Below are positions 17,667 to 26,904 of a DNA stretch of 64,000 nucleotides, piece by piece; the first letter of the stretch is position 1; the number at the start of each line of letters is the position of its first letter. Under the pieces are notes generated by a model. It was not told where the DNA came from and searched no databases. It was given only the letters and a program-made list of their open reading frames with translations. The stretch lies in NCBI GenBank assembly GCA_045600585.1, contig JAZRYE010000018.1, positions 1 through 64,000 on the forward strand, given 5' to 3'. The DNA is from JAZRYE01 sp045600585. GTDB lineage: Bacteria; Bacillota_I; Bacilli_A; RFN20; CAG-826. The position numbers were made by a program, and so were the translations under genes.

Positions 17667-20127
17667 TTTGCACATCCTCCCCTGTCGCTATTTCAATGAT
17701 TTGGTTAACAATTAAATAGACACCCGCTAACAAGAATATAATGAGTCCGGTAATAAACCAATTTTCACCAGTGAGTGAACCAAAATCAATTTTTAATATC
17801 GATGCGTCAACTGATTTGGTAACCGAGATGTAATATGAAAGAGCAATAATGCCGATATATGAAGCAACCGCTGAGCCAAATACTATTCCACGATATTTAT
17901 TAAGTGGATCACAGACTTTATATAAAATAACTAAACTGAGTGTTGATAAACAAACAACCGCCATGTTTTTAGCAATCTCTAAAGAATCAACACTTGTATA
18001 GAAAGCACCACTATCGTTAACTATATACGCAATATAGCAAAGAGCCACAGCAATAATAACAGTTACTCCACCAGGGATTGCTTTTCTAAGAATGTTTGAA
18101 AGGAATTTACCTTTAAGTGGTTCTTGATTTGGTTGGAACGATAAGAAGAAAGCAGACATACCAATACCTAAAATCTCCCATAGATACAAATGGTTAGTTA
18201 AGAATGGATAACTAATAGATGTGTCTTTTGAAGCTAAACTAATAATTAAGAATGTCCAAGCAGCAACAACAGCAAATAATGTTTTTGCTAAGAATAAAGA
18301 GCAGGTTCTTTGTAAGTTATTAACTACTCTTCTACCTTGTCCAACAATATCAGGCAAACGGGAGAAATTAGAATCCATTAAAACAATATGAGATACATTT
18401 CTTGCTGCATCACTTCCGCTTGCCATTGCAATCGAACAATCTGCACGTTTTAAAGCTAAGATATCATTAACACCATCGCCAGTCATAGCAACGGTTTTGC
18501 CATAGTCTTTTAATGTCATAATAATGATTTCTTTTTGTTCTGGAGTTACTCTACCAAAGACAGAATATTTCATTGCTGCTTCTCTTACTTCTTCATTAGT
18601 TTTACCTTCTAAAGATATAAATGAATTTGCATTTTCAATACCCGCTTGTTCAGCAATTTTACTAACAGTTAATGCGTTATCTCCAGAGATGACCTTGATA
18701 TCAACGCCGTTTTCTTTAAACCATCTAAATGTTTCAACTGCGTCTTCTTTTATATGGTCATCAAGAATGATTAGGGCAACCGCTTCTGCTAGGCCATTAA
18801 TTTTTCTATCAGCAAATCCAGAAGGAACTCTTGCTACAACAATTACTCTTAAACCTTGCGAAGTATATTCGGCTGTTCTTCTAACAACTCCTTCTTTATT
18901 AACTAATGGGATGAATTCAGCTGCACCTATTACATATGTTCCATAACTACCAAAAGATGCACCAGAATACTTATTTTCACTACTAAATGGTAATGTCTCA
19001 CTTGCAGTTGCTGTTTGTTCAAAACCATAAGCTTTTCTTAACGCATTCGCGGTTGCATTGTTGTCATTTGTTGATTTAACGATATTTGCAATAATTTGCT
19101 CAACTTGTTGTTTATTAAACGCTGTATCTAATAAAGTAATGTGTCTAACTTGCAACGTTCCATCTGTAATTGTTCCTGTTTTATCAACACATAAAACATT
19201 GGTTCTTGCGAGCATTTCAACAGAATAGAAGTCTTGAACTTGTGCTTTCTTTTTACCTAATGTTAAAACTGCTGCTGCAAGAGTCATGGAAGTAAGTAAA
19301 TATAATCCAGAAGGAATCATTCCAACCAAGCTTCCTGCAATAGATGGAATAGTTTTATTAAATTCATTAAGATTTGCAAATCTTCCTTGAGATGCGTAAA
19401 TAGCAAGCGTACCAACAAAAGTAACAACAACAATTACCCCAATAACTCTAAATAATAATTTGAGTGATTTTAAAATTTGTGATGGCGATCTATGGAACTT
19501 GTTTGCCTTTTCTTGTAATTGATTAATAAAACATTCTTGACCAACTACATCCGCTCTCATGATCGCTTCGCCACCAGTAATGTAGCTACCTGCAAAGAGT
19601 TTTTCGCCTTTTTTCTTTAAAATTTGAATTGATTCACCAGTCAATGCAGATTCATTAACGAATACTTCACCACTAGCAATTTCACCATCAACGCAAATTT
19701 GAGCTTCACCATGTAAATATATAACATCATCCAAAACAACATCGTTTGAATTTATTACTTGTTTTGTAGAATTTCTGATAACTGTTGCTTTTGGTTGAGT
19801 TAATAAATTTAATTTACCCAAAAGAATTCTTGCTTTGATATCTTCATATAGACCAATAAGCATATTTGGAATAATGACAGCAAGGAAAAATAATCCATCA
19901 TAAAGTTTTCCGTAAATCATTAATCCAGCGATAACAAAAAGGATGATATTAAAGAAAGAGAAAACATCAGTCATAACAATTTCTAAATATGACTTACCTA
20001 CCGCATGCTTAGCTTTATTGGTTAATTTAGATAGTTTTCTTTCATCAACTAAAATATCGTTTAAACCAATATTAATATCCGGATAGTATCGTTTAATTTC
20101 CGCTTTTTCTTGACTATTCTTTTTCAT
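17653..20127 (-). CDS. Exp7-type P-type cation ATPase
   Basis: An 824-residue P-type ATPase with about ten membrane segments. Motifs: ALTGES (actuator), VDKTGTITDG with the phosphorylated Asp, and MTGDGVNDILALK. The M4 ion-site motif is PSGLYLL, unlike PEGLP of Ca2+ pumps or CPx of heavy-metal pumps; this matches the uncharacterised subfamily named after pneumococcal Exp7. The ion is not known. GTG 20133 lies just upstream, but ATG 20127 is the natural start; there is no SD. First gene of the ATPase-psuG-tetR-adh operon. Confidence 0.88.
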   Translation of the reverse strand: MKKNSQEKAEIKRYYPDINIGLNDILVDERKLSKLTNKAKHAVGKSYLEIVMTDVFSFFNIILFVIAGLMIYGKLYDGLFFLAVIIPNMLIGLYEDIKARILLGKLNLLTQPKATVIRNSTKQVINSNDVVLDDVIYLHGEAQICVDGEIASGEVFVNESALTGESIQILKKKGEKLFAGSYITGGEAIMRADVVGQECFINQLQEKANKFHRSPSQILKSLKLLFRVIGVIVVVTFVGTLAIYASQGRFANLNEFNKTIPSIAGSLVGMIPSGLYLLTSMTLAAAVLTLGKKKAQVQDFYSVEMLARTNVLCVDKTGTITDGTLQVRHITLLDTAFNKQQVEQIIANIVKSTNDNNATANALRKAYGFEQTATASETLPFSSENKYSGASFGSYGTYVIGAAEFIPLVNKEGVVRRTAEYTSQGLRVIVVARVPSGFADRKINGLAEAVALIILDDHIKEDAVETFRWFKENGVDIKVISGDNALTVSKIAEQAGIENANSFISLEGKTNEEVREAAMKYSVFGRVTPEQKEIIIMTLKDYGKTVAMTGDGVNDILALKRADCSIAMASGSDAARNVSHIVLMDSNFSRLPDIVGQGRRVVNNLQRTCSLFLAKTLFAVVAAWTFLIISLASKDTSISYPFLTNHLYLWEILGIGMSAFFLSFQPNQEPLKGKFLSNILRKAIPGGVTVIIAVALCYIAYIVNDSGAFYTSVDSLEIAKNMAVVCLSTLSLVILYKVCDPLNKYRGIVFGSAVASYIGIIALSYYISVTKSVDASILKIDFGSLTGENWFITGLIIFLLAGVYLIVNQIIEIATGEDVQNENK

Positions 20128-20168
20128 ATGCACGATTAAATAATAAAAAAACTTGGTAATTATTCCAA
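20128..20168 (-). promoter_or_regulatory. near-leaderless promoter of the P-type ATPase gene, inside a terminator
   Basis: TTGGAA (20168-20163), 17 nt, TATTAT (20145-20140), then 12 nt to ATG 20127. The -35 box is part of the left arm of the tadA terminator hairpin. Confidence 0.5.
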
Positions 20169-20173
20169 GTTTT
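20144..20173 (-). terminator. terminator of tadA
   Basis: AAACTTGG pairs with CCAAGTTT on the minus strand, followed by a T-run (TTTTTTTAT). It overlaps the last base of the tadA stop and carries the next gene's -35 box. Confidence 0.75.
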
Positions 20174-20642
20174 AATTACTTTTTTTGCTTTCTCTTTTAC
20201 TTTTAAAGTAATTAGTAAGAAGTATTGAGCACTCATTTTGTAATATTCCACCCTCAACATTTGGGTGATGATTTATCTTTTCAGCCTCTAATACATTGAT
20301 GGAAGAAACAAGCGCCCCGCCTTTAGGGTCATATGCCCCGAAATAGATGTTTTTTATTCGAGATTGAATAATTGCTCCACTACACATAATGCAAGGCTCT
20401 AATGTCACATAAATATCACAATCTTCAAGTCTCCAATTGTTTAATTTTTTTGATGCTTTTTTGATTGCTATTATTTCTGCATGGCCTGTTGGATCTTGTG
20501 TAATTTCTTTTTTGTTATAGCTTCTAGCGATAATCTTATTGTTTTTAACAATAACGCAGCCAATAGGAACTTCATCTATCTTCAAAGCTTTTAAAGCTTC
20601 TTTATAGGCTGCTTTCATGAATTTAATTTGACTATTTTCCAT
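20172..20642 (-). CDS. tadA: tRNA-specific adenosine deaminase
   Basis: Makes inosine at the wobble position of tRNA-Arg(ACG). HAEIIAIKKA carries the zinc His and catalytic Glu, PCIMCSGAI supplies the two zinc Cys, and VPIGCVIV is typical near the N-terminus. I choose ATG 20642 (156 aa); the frame is open further upstream only because it runs through the SRP RNA. GGTGG, the putative SD, lies in the 3' strand of that RNA 10 nt before ATG. In Bacillus subtilis tadA precedes the SRP RNA; here the order is reversed. Confidence 0.93.
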   Translation of the reverse strand: MENSQIKFMKAAYKEALKALKIDEVPIGCVIVKNNKIIARSYNKKEITQDPTGHAEIIAIKKASKKLNNWRLEDCDIYVTLEPCIMCSGAIIQSRIKNIYFGAYDPKGGALVSSINVLEAEKINHHPNVEGGILQNECSILLTNYFKSKRESKKSN

Positions 20643-20649
20643 AACGAAC

Positions 20650-20729
20650 AAACCACCGCACATGAATAAACATCTTAAGGCTGCTACATTCCTGTCCTGA
20701 CCTGGTTCGAAGATACCCATCGCGATGGC
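20650..20729 (-). ncRNA. ffs: small SRP RNA (4.5S-like scRNA)
   Basis: The minus strand carries the universal SRP core: ACCAGGTCAGG, a GGAA tetraloop closed by ACA/UGU, then AGCAGCCTT. Flanking arms pair as UAUCUU/AAGAUG, and the ends pair as GCCAUCGC (20729-20722) with GCGGUGGU (20659-20652). The length is about 80 nt, without an Alu domain. It binds Ffh and targets membrane proteins. TATAAT (20741-20736) is 7 nt before the predicted 5' G. No terminator separates it from tadA. The ends are estimated from pairing. Confidence 0.88.
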
Positions 20730-20735
20730 ATTTGT

Positions 20736-20741
20736 ATTATA
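20736..20741 (-). promoter_or_regulatory. -10 box of the SRP RNA
   Basis: A perfect TATAAT ending 7 nt before the expected 5' end of the SRP RNA. The -35 region is only T-rich. The serS terminator lies directly upstream. Confidence 0.6.
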
Positions 20742-20757
20742 ACATAAATTATTTAAT

Positions 20758-20783
20758 AAAAAAGTCCCATCATAAGATGAGAC
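20758..20783 (-). terminator. terminator of serS
   Basis: GTCTCATC pairs with GATGGGAC (one U.G pair) across a TTAT loop, followed by TTTTTT. It starts 22 nt after the serS stop. The U.G pair works only in minus-strand RNA. Confidence 0.8.
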
Positions 20784-20804
20784 ATTTTTACATAATGAAT
20801 ATGA

Positions 20805-22091
20805 TTATTTGACAGGTTTTAAAACCTTTAAGCCACCCATATATGGTTGAAGTGCTTCAGGAACCAAAATAGATCCATCTTCTTGATAATTGTTTTCAAT
20901 AACAGCAATTAAACCTCTAGGTGTAGCAAGAACTGTGTTATTTAAAGTGTGAACGAGATAATTTTCTTTTTCACCTTTAGCTCTAATACCAAGTCTTCTT
21001 GCTTGAGCGTCGCCTAATGTTGAGCAAGAACCAACTTCGAAGTATTTTTGTTGTCTTGGTGACCAAGCTTCAACGTCACACGATTTGACCTTAAGGTCAG
21101 CTAAGTCGCCTGTGCAGCATTCAAGTGTTCTAACTGGAACATCTAAACTACGGAAGAATTCAACTGAATATGACCACATTTTGTTGTACCATTCCATTGA
21201 TTCTTCTGGTTTACAAAGAACTACCATTTCTTGTTTTTCAAATTGGTGAACTCTGTAAATGCCTCTTTCTTCAATACCATGTGCTCCAACTTCTTTTCTA
21301 AAGCATGGAGAATATGAAGTTAAGGTAATTGGAAGTTCACTTTCTTTAACAATTTGACCTTTGAACTTACCAATCATTGAGTGTTCAGATGTACCAATTA
21401 AATATAAGTCTTCGCCTTCAATTTTATACATCATGTTTTCCATTTCAGCGAATGACATAACGCCAGTAACAACATCACTATGAATCATGAATGGAGGAAT
21501 GCAGTAAACGAATCCTTTATTAATCATGAAATCTCTAGCATATGAGAGCATTGCACTATGTAATCTAGCGATAGGTCCCATTAAGTAATAGAAACCATTG
21601 CCAGAAGTTCTACCAGATGCATCTTTATCTAAGCCGTTAAATCTTGCAATGATATCTGCGTGATATGGAATTTCATAGCTAGGAACAACAGGTTCGCCAT
21701 ATCTTGTATTTTCAACGTTTTCAGAATCATCTTTACCAACAGGAACACTAGCATCAACAATGTTTGGAATAACCATCATTTTTTCTTTTAATGCTTGTGA
21801 TAATTCTGCTTCTTCTTTTTCAATATCTACAAGTTTTGCGTTGATTTCGACAACTCTTGCTTTCTTAGCATTAGCTTCTTCAATCTTCTTTTCTCTCATT
21901 AATAAGCCAATAGCAGCAGATGTTGAATTTCTTTCAGCACGAAGATCGCCGCCTTCAACTTTTAAAGCTCTGATTTTAGCATCTAAAGCGATTACTTCAT
22001 CAACTAATGGGAGTTTAGCATCCTGGAATTTTTTCTTGATATTTTCTTTAACAACTTCAGGATTTTCTCTAACAAATTTAATGTCTAACAT
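20805..22091 (-). CDS. serS: seryl-tRNA synthetase
   Basis: A class II synthetase of 428 residues, the usual bacterial length. Residues 1-110 form the long antiparallel coiled-coil arm (Lys/Glu/Ala-rich) that holds tRNA-Ser. Motif 2 is FRKEVGAHG...RVHQFEKQE, and motif 3 shows as NTVLATPRGLIAVIENNYQ. The SD GGAG lies 8 nt before ATG. It follows gyrA after a 71-nt gap that contains a strong hairpin but no T-box leader or other recognisable switch. Confidence 0.96.
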   Translation of the reverse strand: MLDIKFVRENPEVVKENIKKKFQDAKLPLVDEVIALDAKIRALKVEGGDLRAERNSTSAAIGLLMREKKIEEANAKKARVVEINAKLVDIEKEEAELSQALKEKMMVIPNIVDASVPVGKDDSENVENTRYGEPVVPSYEIPYHADIIARFNGLDKDASGRTSGNGFYYLMGPIARLHSAMLSYARDFMINKGFVYCIPPFMIHSDVVTGVMSFAEMENMMYKIEGEDLYLIGTSEHSMIGKFKGQIVKESELPITLTSYSPCFRKEVGAHGIEERGIYRVHQFEKQEMVVLCKPEESMEWYNKMWSYSVEFFRSLDVPVRTLECCTGDLADLKVKSCDVEAWSPRQQKYFEVGSCSTLGDAQARRLGIRAKGEKENYLVHTLNNTVLATPRGLIAVIENNYQEDGSILVPEALQPYMGGLKVLKPVK

Positions 22092-22123
22092 AAATGTCTC
22101 CTTAAATAATTTATAAGCATAAG

Positions 22124-22149
22124 TTATGGGTGGATTTACCCACCCATAA
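22124..22149 (-). promoter_or_regulatory. strong hairpin without T-run between gyrA and serS
   Basis: A 10-bp perfect stem (TTATGGGTGG / CCACCCATAA) with a 6-nt loop. No T-run follows on either strand, so it is more likely an mRNA-stability or processing element than a classic terminator. Confidence 0.5.
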
Positions 22150-22162
22150 ACATTTATGTTTA

Positions 22163-24820
22163 TTATTCTTTAACTTCTTCAGAAGTTTCAACTGCTTCCG
22201 CTTCAACTTCAGCAACAATTGGATTGCCTTCTTCATCTAATTCAACAGCATCTTCTGCAGTTTCATCTTCATGAGGGACAATTGCAATAGAAGCAACTTT
22301 TTGTCTTCCTTCAAGGTTAATAATCTTAACACCTTGTGTATTTCTACCAGCGATTCTAATTTGATTTAATGGGGTTCTGATAACAATACCAGCAGATGTG
22401 ATAACCATTAAGTCATCCTCAGGGTTAACAGCGCGGATTGCAACTAAGTTGCCAACTTTATCGCTTGCTTTTAATGTAGAAACACCTTTCGCACCACGTT
22501 TTGTTAAACGGTATGTGAGTTCACCATCATCGTCGACAAATTTTGTCATCTTTCCGTAACCTTTATCAGTTACACAAAGAATATAGTCGCCTTCGTATCT
22601 AGCGCATGATCCAATTGCAGAAGCGCCTTCACATAATTCAATACCTTTAACACCAGTTGCAGTTCTACCCATTGGACGAACTTCAGCAACAGGGAAGTTA
22701 ACCATTTTGCCATTATCAGCAGCAATACCAACAATCATATCTTCATCAGAGTCAGCCATCTTTTCTTGGACTTCTTTAACACCAAGTAAAGCATCATCAT
22801 CTTTTAATGTGATTGCAATTTTACCGCTTTGACGGATTGATTCGTATTCTTGAATAGGTGTTCTCTTAACTAAACCATTCTTTGTGAAGAATAAGAGGAA
22901 TCTATCATCTTTATATTCATCAACAGAAATGATTGTTTCAACTTTTTCACCTTTTTCAATGTTGATTAAGTTAATAACTGGAATACCTTTTGATCCTTTG
23001 TTATATTCTGGAATCATATAACCACGGATACGATAAACCTTACCTAAATCTGTGAAGAATAATAAGTCTGTATGTGTTTTTGTGTAGACCATTAAATCAA
23101 CAACATCGTTTTCATTTAATGATGTGCCACGGACTCCACGACCTCCACGGTGTTGAGCTTTGAATGAGTCAGAAGTTAATCTCTTAACATAGCCATTTCT
23201 AGATAATGTAACGACAATATCTTCTTCTGGGATGAGATCTTCATCATCAATAGAAGCATCACTATTTGTGATTTCTGTTCTTCTTTCATCGCCGAATTTT
23301 TCTTTGATTTCATTTAATTCAGCAATGACAACTTCTTGTTCGTTTTCACGAGATTCAAGGATGTGATTGTAAACCTTGATATTTTCTTCAAGTTGATGCA
23401 TTTCAGCTTCTAATTTGCCTGTTTCGATACCTGTTAAACGACGTAATGTCATTGCCAAGATAGCTTGAACTTGTAAATCTGTGAAACCGAATTTTTCTTC
23501 TAAGACAGTTGTAGCTTCTTCTGGAGTATCACTGTCTTTGATGATGTCGACAATTTCATCAATGTTGTCATGACATTTAATTAAACCGACAACAATATGT
23601 AATCTAGCTGCATCTTTGTCTAATAAGAATTTTGTACGTCTAGCAATAACTTCGATTTGGAAATCGAGGTAATGTTGGAGCATATCTTTTAATGAAGCAA
23701 CCTTTGGAGCTCCATCAACAAGACAGAGGTTAATAATACCAAAACTTACTTGTAAGTTTGTTAATTTATATAATTGATTCAATAAGACTTCTGGAATTGC
23801 ATCTCTTTTAACTTCGATAACAACACGGATACCGTCTTTATTGGATTCATCTCTAATATCAGCAATGCCTTCAATGACTTTATCTCTGACCAATGTAGCC
23901 ATGTTTTCAATCATTAAAGCTTTGTTGATGCCATAAGGAACTTCATCAACGACAATTTGTTTTAAGCCACCTGTAGATCCACGATCTTCAATATGGCATT
24001 TAGAACGAATGGCAATTGTACCAGTACCTGTTTCATACGCATCTCTAATACCACTACGACCTAAAATCATAGCACCAGTAGGGAAGTCAGGTCCTTTAAC
24101 ATATTGCATTAATTCATCAGTAGTGATTTCTGGATTTTGAGATAAAGCAACAATACCATCAACAACTTCGTTTAAGTTATGTGGTGGAATATTTGTAGCC
24201 ATACCAACAGCAATACCAGATGAACCATTGACTAATAAGTTAGGGATTCTTGATGGTAAAACAGTAGGCTCTTGGTCAACACCATCATAGTTATCCATAA
24301 AATTAACAACATTGCAGTTGATATCTCTAACCATTTCAAGTGCTAATTTAGCCATTCTTGCTTCAGTATAACGATAAGCAGCAGGTTCATCACCATCGAT
24401 GGAACCGAAGTTACCATGACCTTCAACAAGTGTATATCTCATTGAGAAAGGTTGAGCTAATCTAACTAAAGCACCATAAATTGCAGAGTCACCATGAGGG
24501 TGATATTTTCCCATGACGTCACCAACGATACGAGCACACTTTTTAAATGGCTTATCTGGTGTATTACCCGTTTCACTCATTGAATAAACAATACGTCTAT
24601 GAACTGGCTTCATACCATCTCTAACATCAGGGATAGCACGAGCAACGATAACTGACATAGCGTAGTCTAAGAATGATTCCTTGACTAAGCCAACAGTATC
24701 AACATCTGTTAAACCAGCAACAATACCTGATTCAAGAGCTGCTTCTTCTTCAGCGGAAACTTCTGTTTCTTCAGATTCTTCAGTAGTTTCATTAATTACT
24801 TTTTCTTCTTCAAATAACAT
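22163..24820 (-). CDS. gyrA: DNA gyrase subunit A
   Basis: Subunit A cuts and rejoins DNA during negative supercoiling. The catalytic Tyr is in AAYRYTEARM; the C-terminal wrapping domain has a GyrA box QHRGGRG, which marks it as gyrase rather than topoisomerase IV. At 885 aa it has an acidic N-terminal leader of about 40 residues and an acidic C-terminal tail. In the quinolone-resistance region (HPHGDSAIYGALVR) the Ser is kept (S112), but the acidic residue at the E. coli D87 position is Gly (G116). The gap to gyrB is 17 nt, with an SD. Confidence 0.97.
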   Translation of the reverse strand: MLFEEEKVINETTEESEETEVSAEEEAALESGIVAGLTDVDTVGLVKESFLDYAMSVIVARAIPDVRDGMKPVHRRIVYSMSETGNTPDKPFKKCARIVGDVMGKYHPHGDSAIYGALVRLAQPFSMRYTLVEGHGNFGSIDGDEPAAYRYTEARMAKLALEMVRDINCNVVNFMDNYDGVDQEPTVLPSRIPNLLVNGSSGIAVGMATNIPPHNLNEVVDGIVALSQNPEITTDELMQYVKGPDFPTGAMILGRSGIRDAYETGTGTIAIRSKCHIEDRGSTGGLKQIVVDEVPYGINKALMIENMATLVRDKVIEGIADIRDESNKDGIRVVIEVKRDAIPEVLLNQLYKLTNLQVSFGIINLCLVDGAPKVASLKDMLQHYLDFQIEVIARRTKFLLDKDAARLHIVVGLIKCHDNIDEIVDIIKDSDTPEEATTVLEEKFGFTDLQVQAILAMTLRRLTGIETGKLEAEMHQLEENIKVYNHILESRENEQEVVIAELNEIKEKFGDERRTEITNSDASIDDEDLIPEEDIVVTLSRNGYVKRLTSDSFKAQHRGGRGVRGTSLNENDVVDLMVYTKTHTDLLFFTDLGKVYRIRGYMIPEYNKGSKGIPVINLINIEKGEKVETIISVDEYKDDRFLLFFTKNGLVKRTPIQEYESIRQSGKIAITLKDDDALLGVKEVQEKMADSDEDMIVGIAADNGKMVNFPVAEVRPMGRTATGVKGIELCEGASAIGSCARYEGDYILCVTDKGYGKMTKFVDDDGELTYRLTKRGAKGVSTLKASDKVGNLVAIRAVNPEDDLMVITSAGIVIRTPLNQIRIAGRNTQGVKIINLEGRQKVASIAIVPHEDETAEDAVELDEEGNPIVAEVEAEAVETSEEVKE

Positions 24821-24837
24821 AGAAATTTTCCTCCTTA

Positions 24838-26904
24838 TTAAATATCAAGGTTCTTAACGAATTTTGCATTTTCGTGAATGAACTGTTTACGTGGTTCAAC
24901 ATTGTCGCCCATTAAATCAGTGAAGATTTGTTCTGCTTTAATGCCGTCTTCAAGAGTGACACGAAGCATTTTTCTGTTTGCTGGGTCCATTGTTGTTTCC
25001 CAAAGTTGGATAGCGTCCATTTCACCAAGACCTTTATAACGTTGGAATGGATATCCAGGTTTGAGATTTAATTTCTTTTTGATCAATTCGAGTTGATCAT
25101 CGTTATACGCATAGTATTGTTTACCATGGTATTCAACTTTATATAGAGGAGGTTGTGCGATATATACGTAACCATTTTCAATTAATGGGCGCATAAATCT
25201 ATAGAAGAATGTTAATAATAAGATACGAATATGTGAGCCATCGACGTCAGCATCGGTCATGATAACGACTTTATGATATCTAATCTTAGAAATATCAAAT
25301 TCAGGATCAATACCACCACCGATAGCGGTAATCATGTTACCAATTTCAGCATTAGCGAAGATTCTCTTTGCTTGTGCTTTTTCGACGTTAAGGATTTTAC
25401 CACGTAGTGGGAGAATAGCTTGAGTTTCTCTATTACGGCCATTCTTTGCAGAACCACCAGCGGAGTTACCTTCGACGATGTACAATTCGCATTCTTCTGG
25501 TTTTTTACTTGAACAGTCTGCCAACTTACCTGGAAGAGTTGTAAGTTCAACACCTGTTTTTCTCACAGCTTCACGTGCTTTTCTAGCAGCTAAACGTGCA
25601 TTTGCAGCCATGACAATTTTATCCATAATAACTCTTGCTAATTGAGGATTTTCCATCAAGAAGCGGTTTAATTGTTCGCCAACAATGCCAGAAACAATTT
25701 TCCTTACTTCAGAGTTACCTAACTTTGTCTTTGTTTGTCCTTCGAATTGAGGGTTTGGGTGTTTAACAGAGATGACAGCAGTTAAGCCTTCAGTAATATC
25801 ATCGTATGTTAAATCATCTTCTGAATCTTTTAAGAATTTATTATCACGTGCATAACCATTGATAACTCTTCTTAATGCGTCTTTGAAGCCAGTTTCATGC
25901 ATACCACCTTCATGAGTATGGACGTTATTACAGAATGAATAGACGTTATTTGCATATCCATCATCATATTGCATTGCAATTTCAGCATAGACATGTGCTT
26001 CATGGCCACTTGCTAATGTAATAGGTGCTGTACCTTCACAATAGATGACATCATCAAACATTCTTGTTTTGTTGTTATTAATGAATAAGACGTATTCTTT
26101 AATACCACCTTTATAGCAGAAAGTTTCTCTTCTTTCTTTACCAGGACGCTTATCTTCAACAGAAATCTTAATACCTCTATTTAAATAAGCAACTTGTCTC
26201 ATTCTGTCACGAATGACTTCGTAATCATATGTAGTTGTATCTGTAAAGATTGTTGGATCGGGTTGGAAAGTAACAGATGTACCTGTATCTTCTTTTTCAC
26301 ATGTACCAATAACTTTTAATGGAGCAGCAGTATGTCCACCATTTTCGAATCTAATGAAGTGGATTTTGCCTTCCTTTTTAACAGTGACTTCACACCATGT
26401 AGATAATGCGTTAACAACAGAAGCACCAACACCGTGTAAACCACCAGATACTTTATAGCCGCCACCTTCACCGAATTTACCACCAGCATGTAAGACTGTG
26501 TAAACAGTTTCAACACCTGATTTTCCGGTCTTAGCAACTACGTCAACAGGAATACCACGACCGTTATCAACAACGGTAATAGTTTCACCTGGATTAATAG
26601 ATACATTAACTTCAGTACAATAACCAGCTAAAGCTTCGTCAATTGCGTTATCAACAATTTCCCAAACTAAGTGGTGAAGACCAGCTACTGAAGTAGTACC
26701 GATGTACATACCTGGTCTTTTTCTAACAGCTTCAAGTCCTTCCAAAACTTGAATATTTGTTGCAGTATAGCTTGCATCAGCTTTTTCTAATTGAACTTCT
26801 TCTTCATTCATTTCGGAAACTTTAACTTCAATAGCTGGCGCTGCTGGAGCTGGAGTTTCAGCTGGTTTTGCTTCTTCTGCAACCGGTTTCTTTTCTTCTT
26901 CCAT
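24838..26904 (-). CDS. gyrB: DNA gyrase subunit B
   Basis: The ATPase subunit of gyrase, a GHKL fold with VDNAIDEALAGYC, VDNGRGIPVD and GGLHGVGASVVNAL, and a TOPRIM domain with EGNSAGGSAKNGR and TDADVDGSHIR. 688 aa. The first 45 residues are an extra Glu/Lys/Pro/Ala-rich leader before the usual start of the domain (VLEGLEAVRKRPGMYIG). Its ATG directly follows the recF stop (TAAATG), and its SD (AGGAGGTC) lies in the recF tail, so translation is coupled. Confidence 0.97.
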   Translation of the reverse strand: MEEEKKPVAEEAKPAETPAPAAPAIEVKVSEMNEEEVQLEKADASYTATNIQVLEGLEAVRKRPGMYIGTTSVAGLHHLVWEIVDNAIDEALAGYCTEVNVSINPGETITVVDNGRGIPVDVVAKTGKSGVETVYTVLHAGGKFGEGGGYKVSGGLHGVGASVVNALSTWCEVTVKKEGKIHFIRFENGGHTAAPLKVIGTCEKEDTGTSVTFQPDPTIFTDTTTYDYEVIRDRMRQVAYLNRGIKISVEDKRPGKERRETFCYKGGIKEYVLFINNNKTRMFDDVIYCEGTAPITLASGHEAHVYAEIAMQYDDGYANNVYSFCNNVHTHEGGMHETGFKDALRRVINGYARDNKFLKDSEDDLTYDDITEGLTAVISVKHPNPQFEGQTKTKLGNSEVRKIVSGIVGEQLNRFLMENPQLARVIMDKIVMAANARLAARKAREAVRKTGVELTTLPGKLADCSSKKPEECELYIVEGNSAGGSAKNGRNRETQAILPLRGKILNVEKAQAKRIFANAEIGNMITAIGGGIDPEFDISKIRYHKVVIMTDADVDGSHIRILLLTFFYRFMRPLIENGYVYIAQPPLYKVEYHGKQYYAYNDDQLELIKKKLNLKPGYPFQRYKGLGEMDAIQLWETTMDPANRKMLRVTLEDGIKAEQIFTDLMGDNVEPRKQFIHENAKFVKNLDI

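Noticed and set aside
20700..20712. A tRNA T-loop (GGTTCGA)
   Set aside because: No acceptor stem or anticodon arm surrounds it; the bases are part of the SRP RNA strand.
20643..20720. A 26-residue N-terminal extension of TadA
   Set aside because: The codons lie inside the SRP RNA; the frame is open by chance, and TadA family proteins start near MENSQIKFMKAAY.
22092..22162. A T-box or other riboswitch before serS
   Set aside because: The gap is only 71 nt, has one plain hairpin and lacks the T-box sequence.
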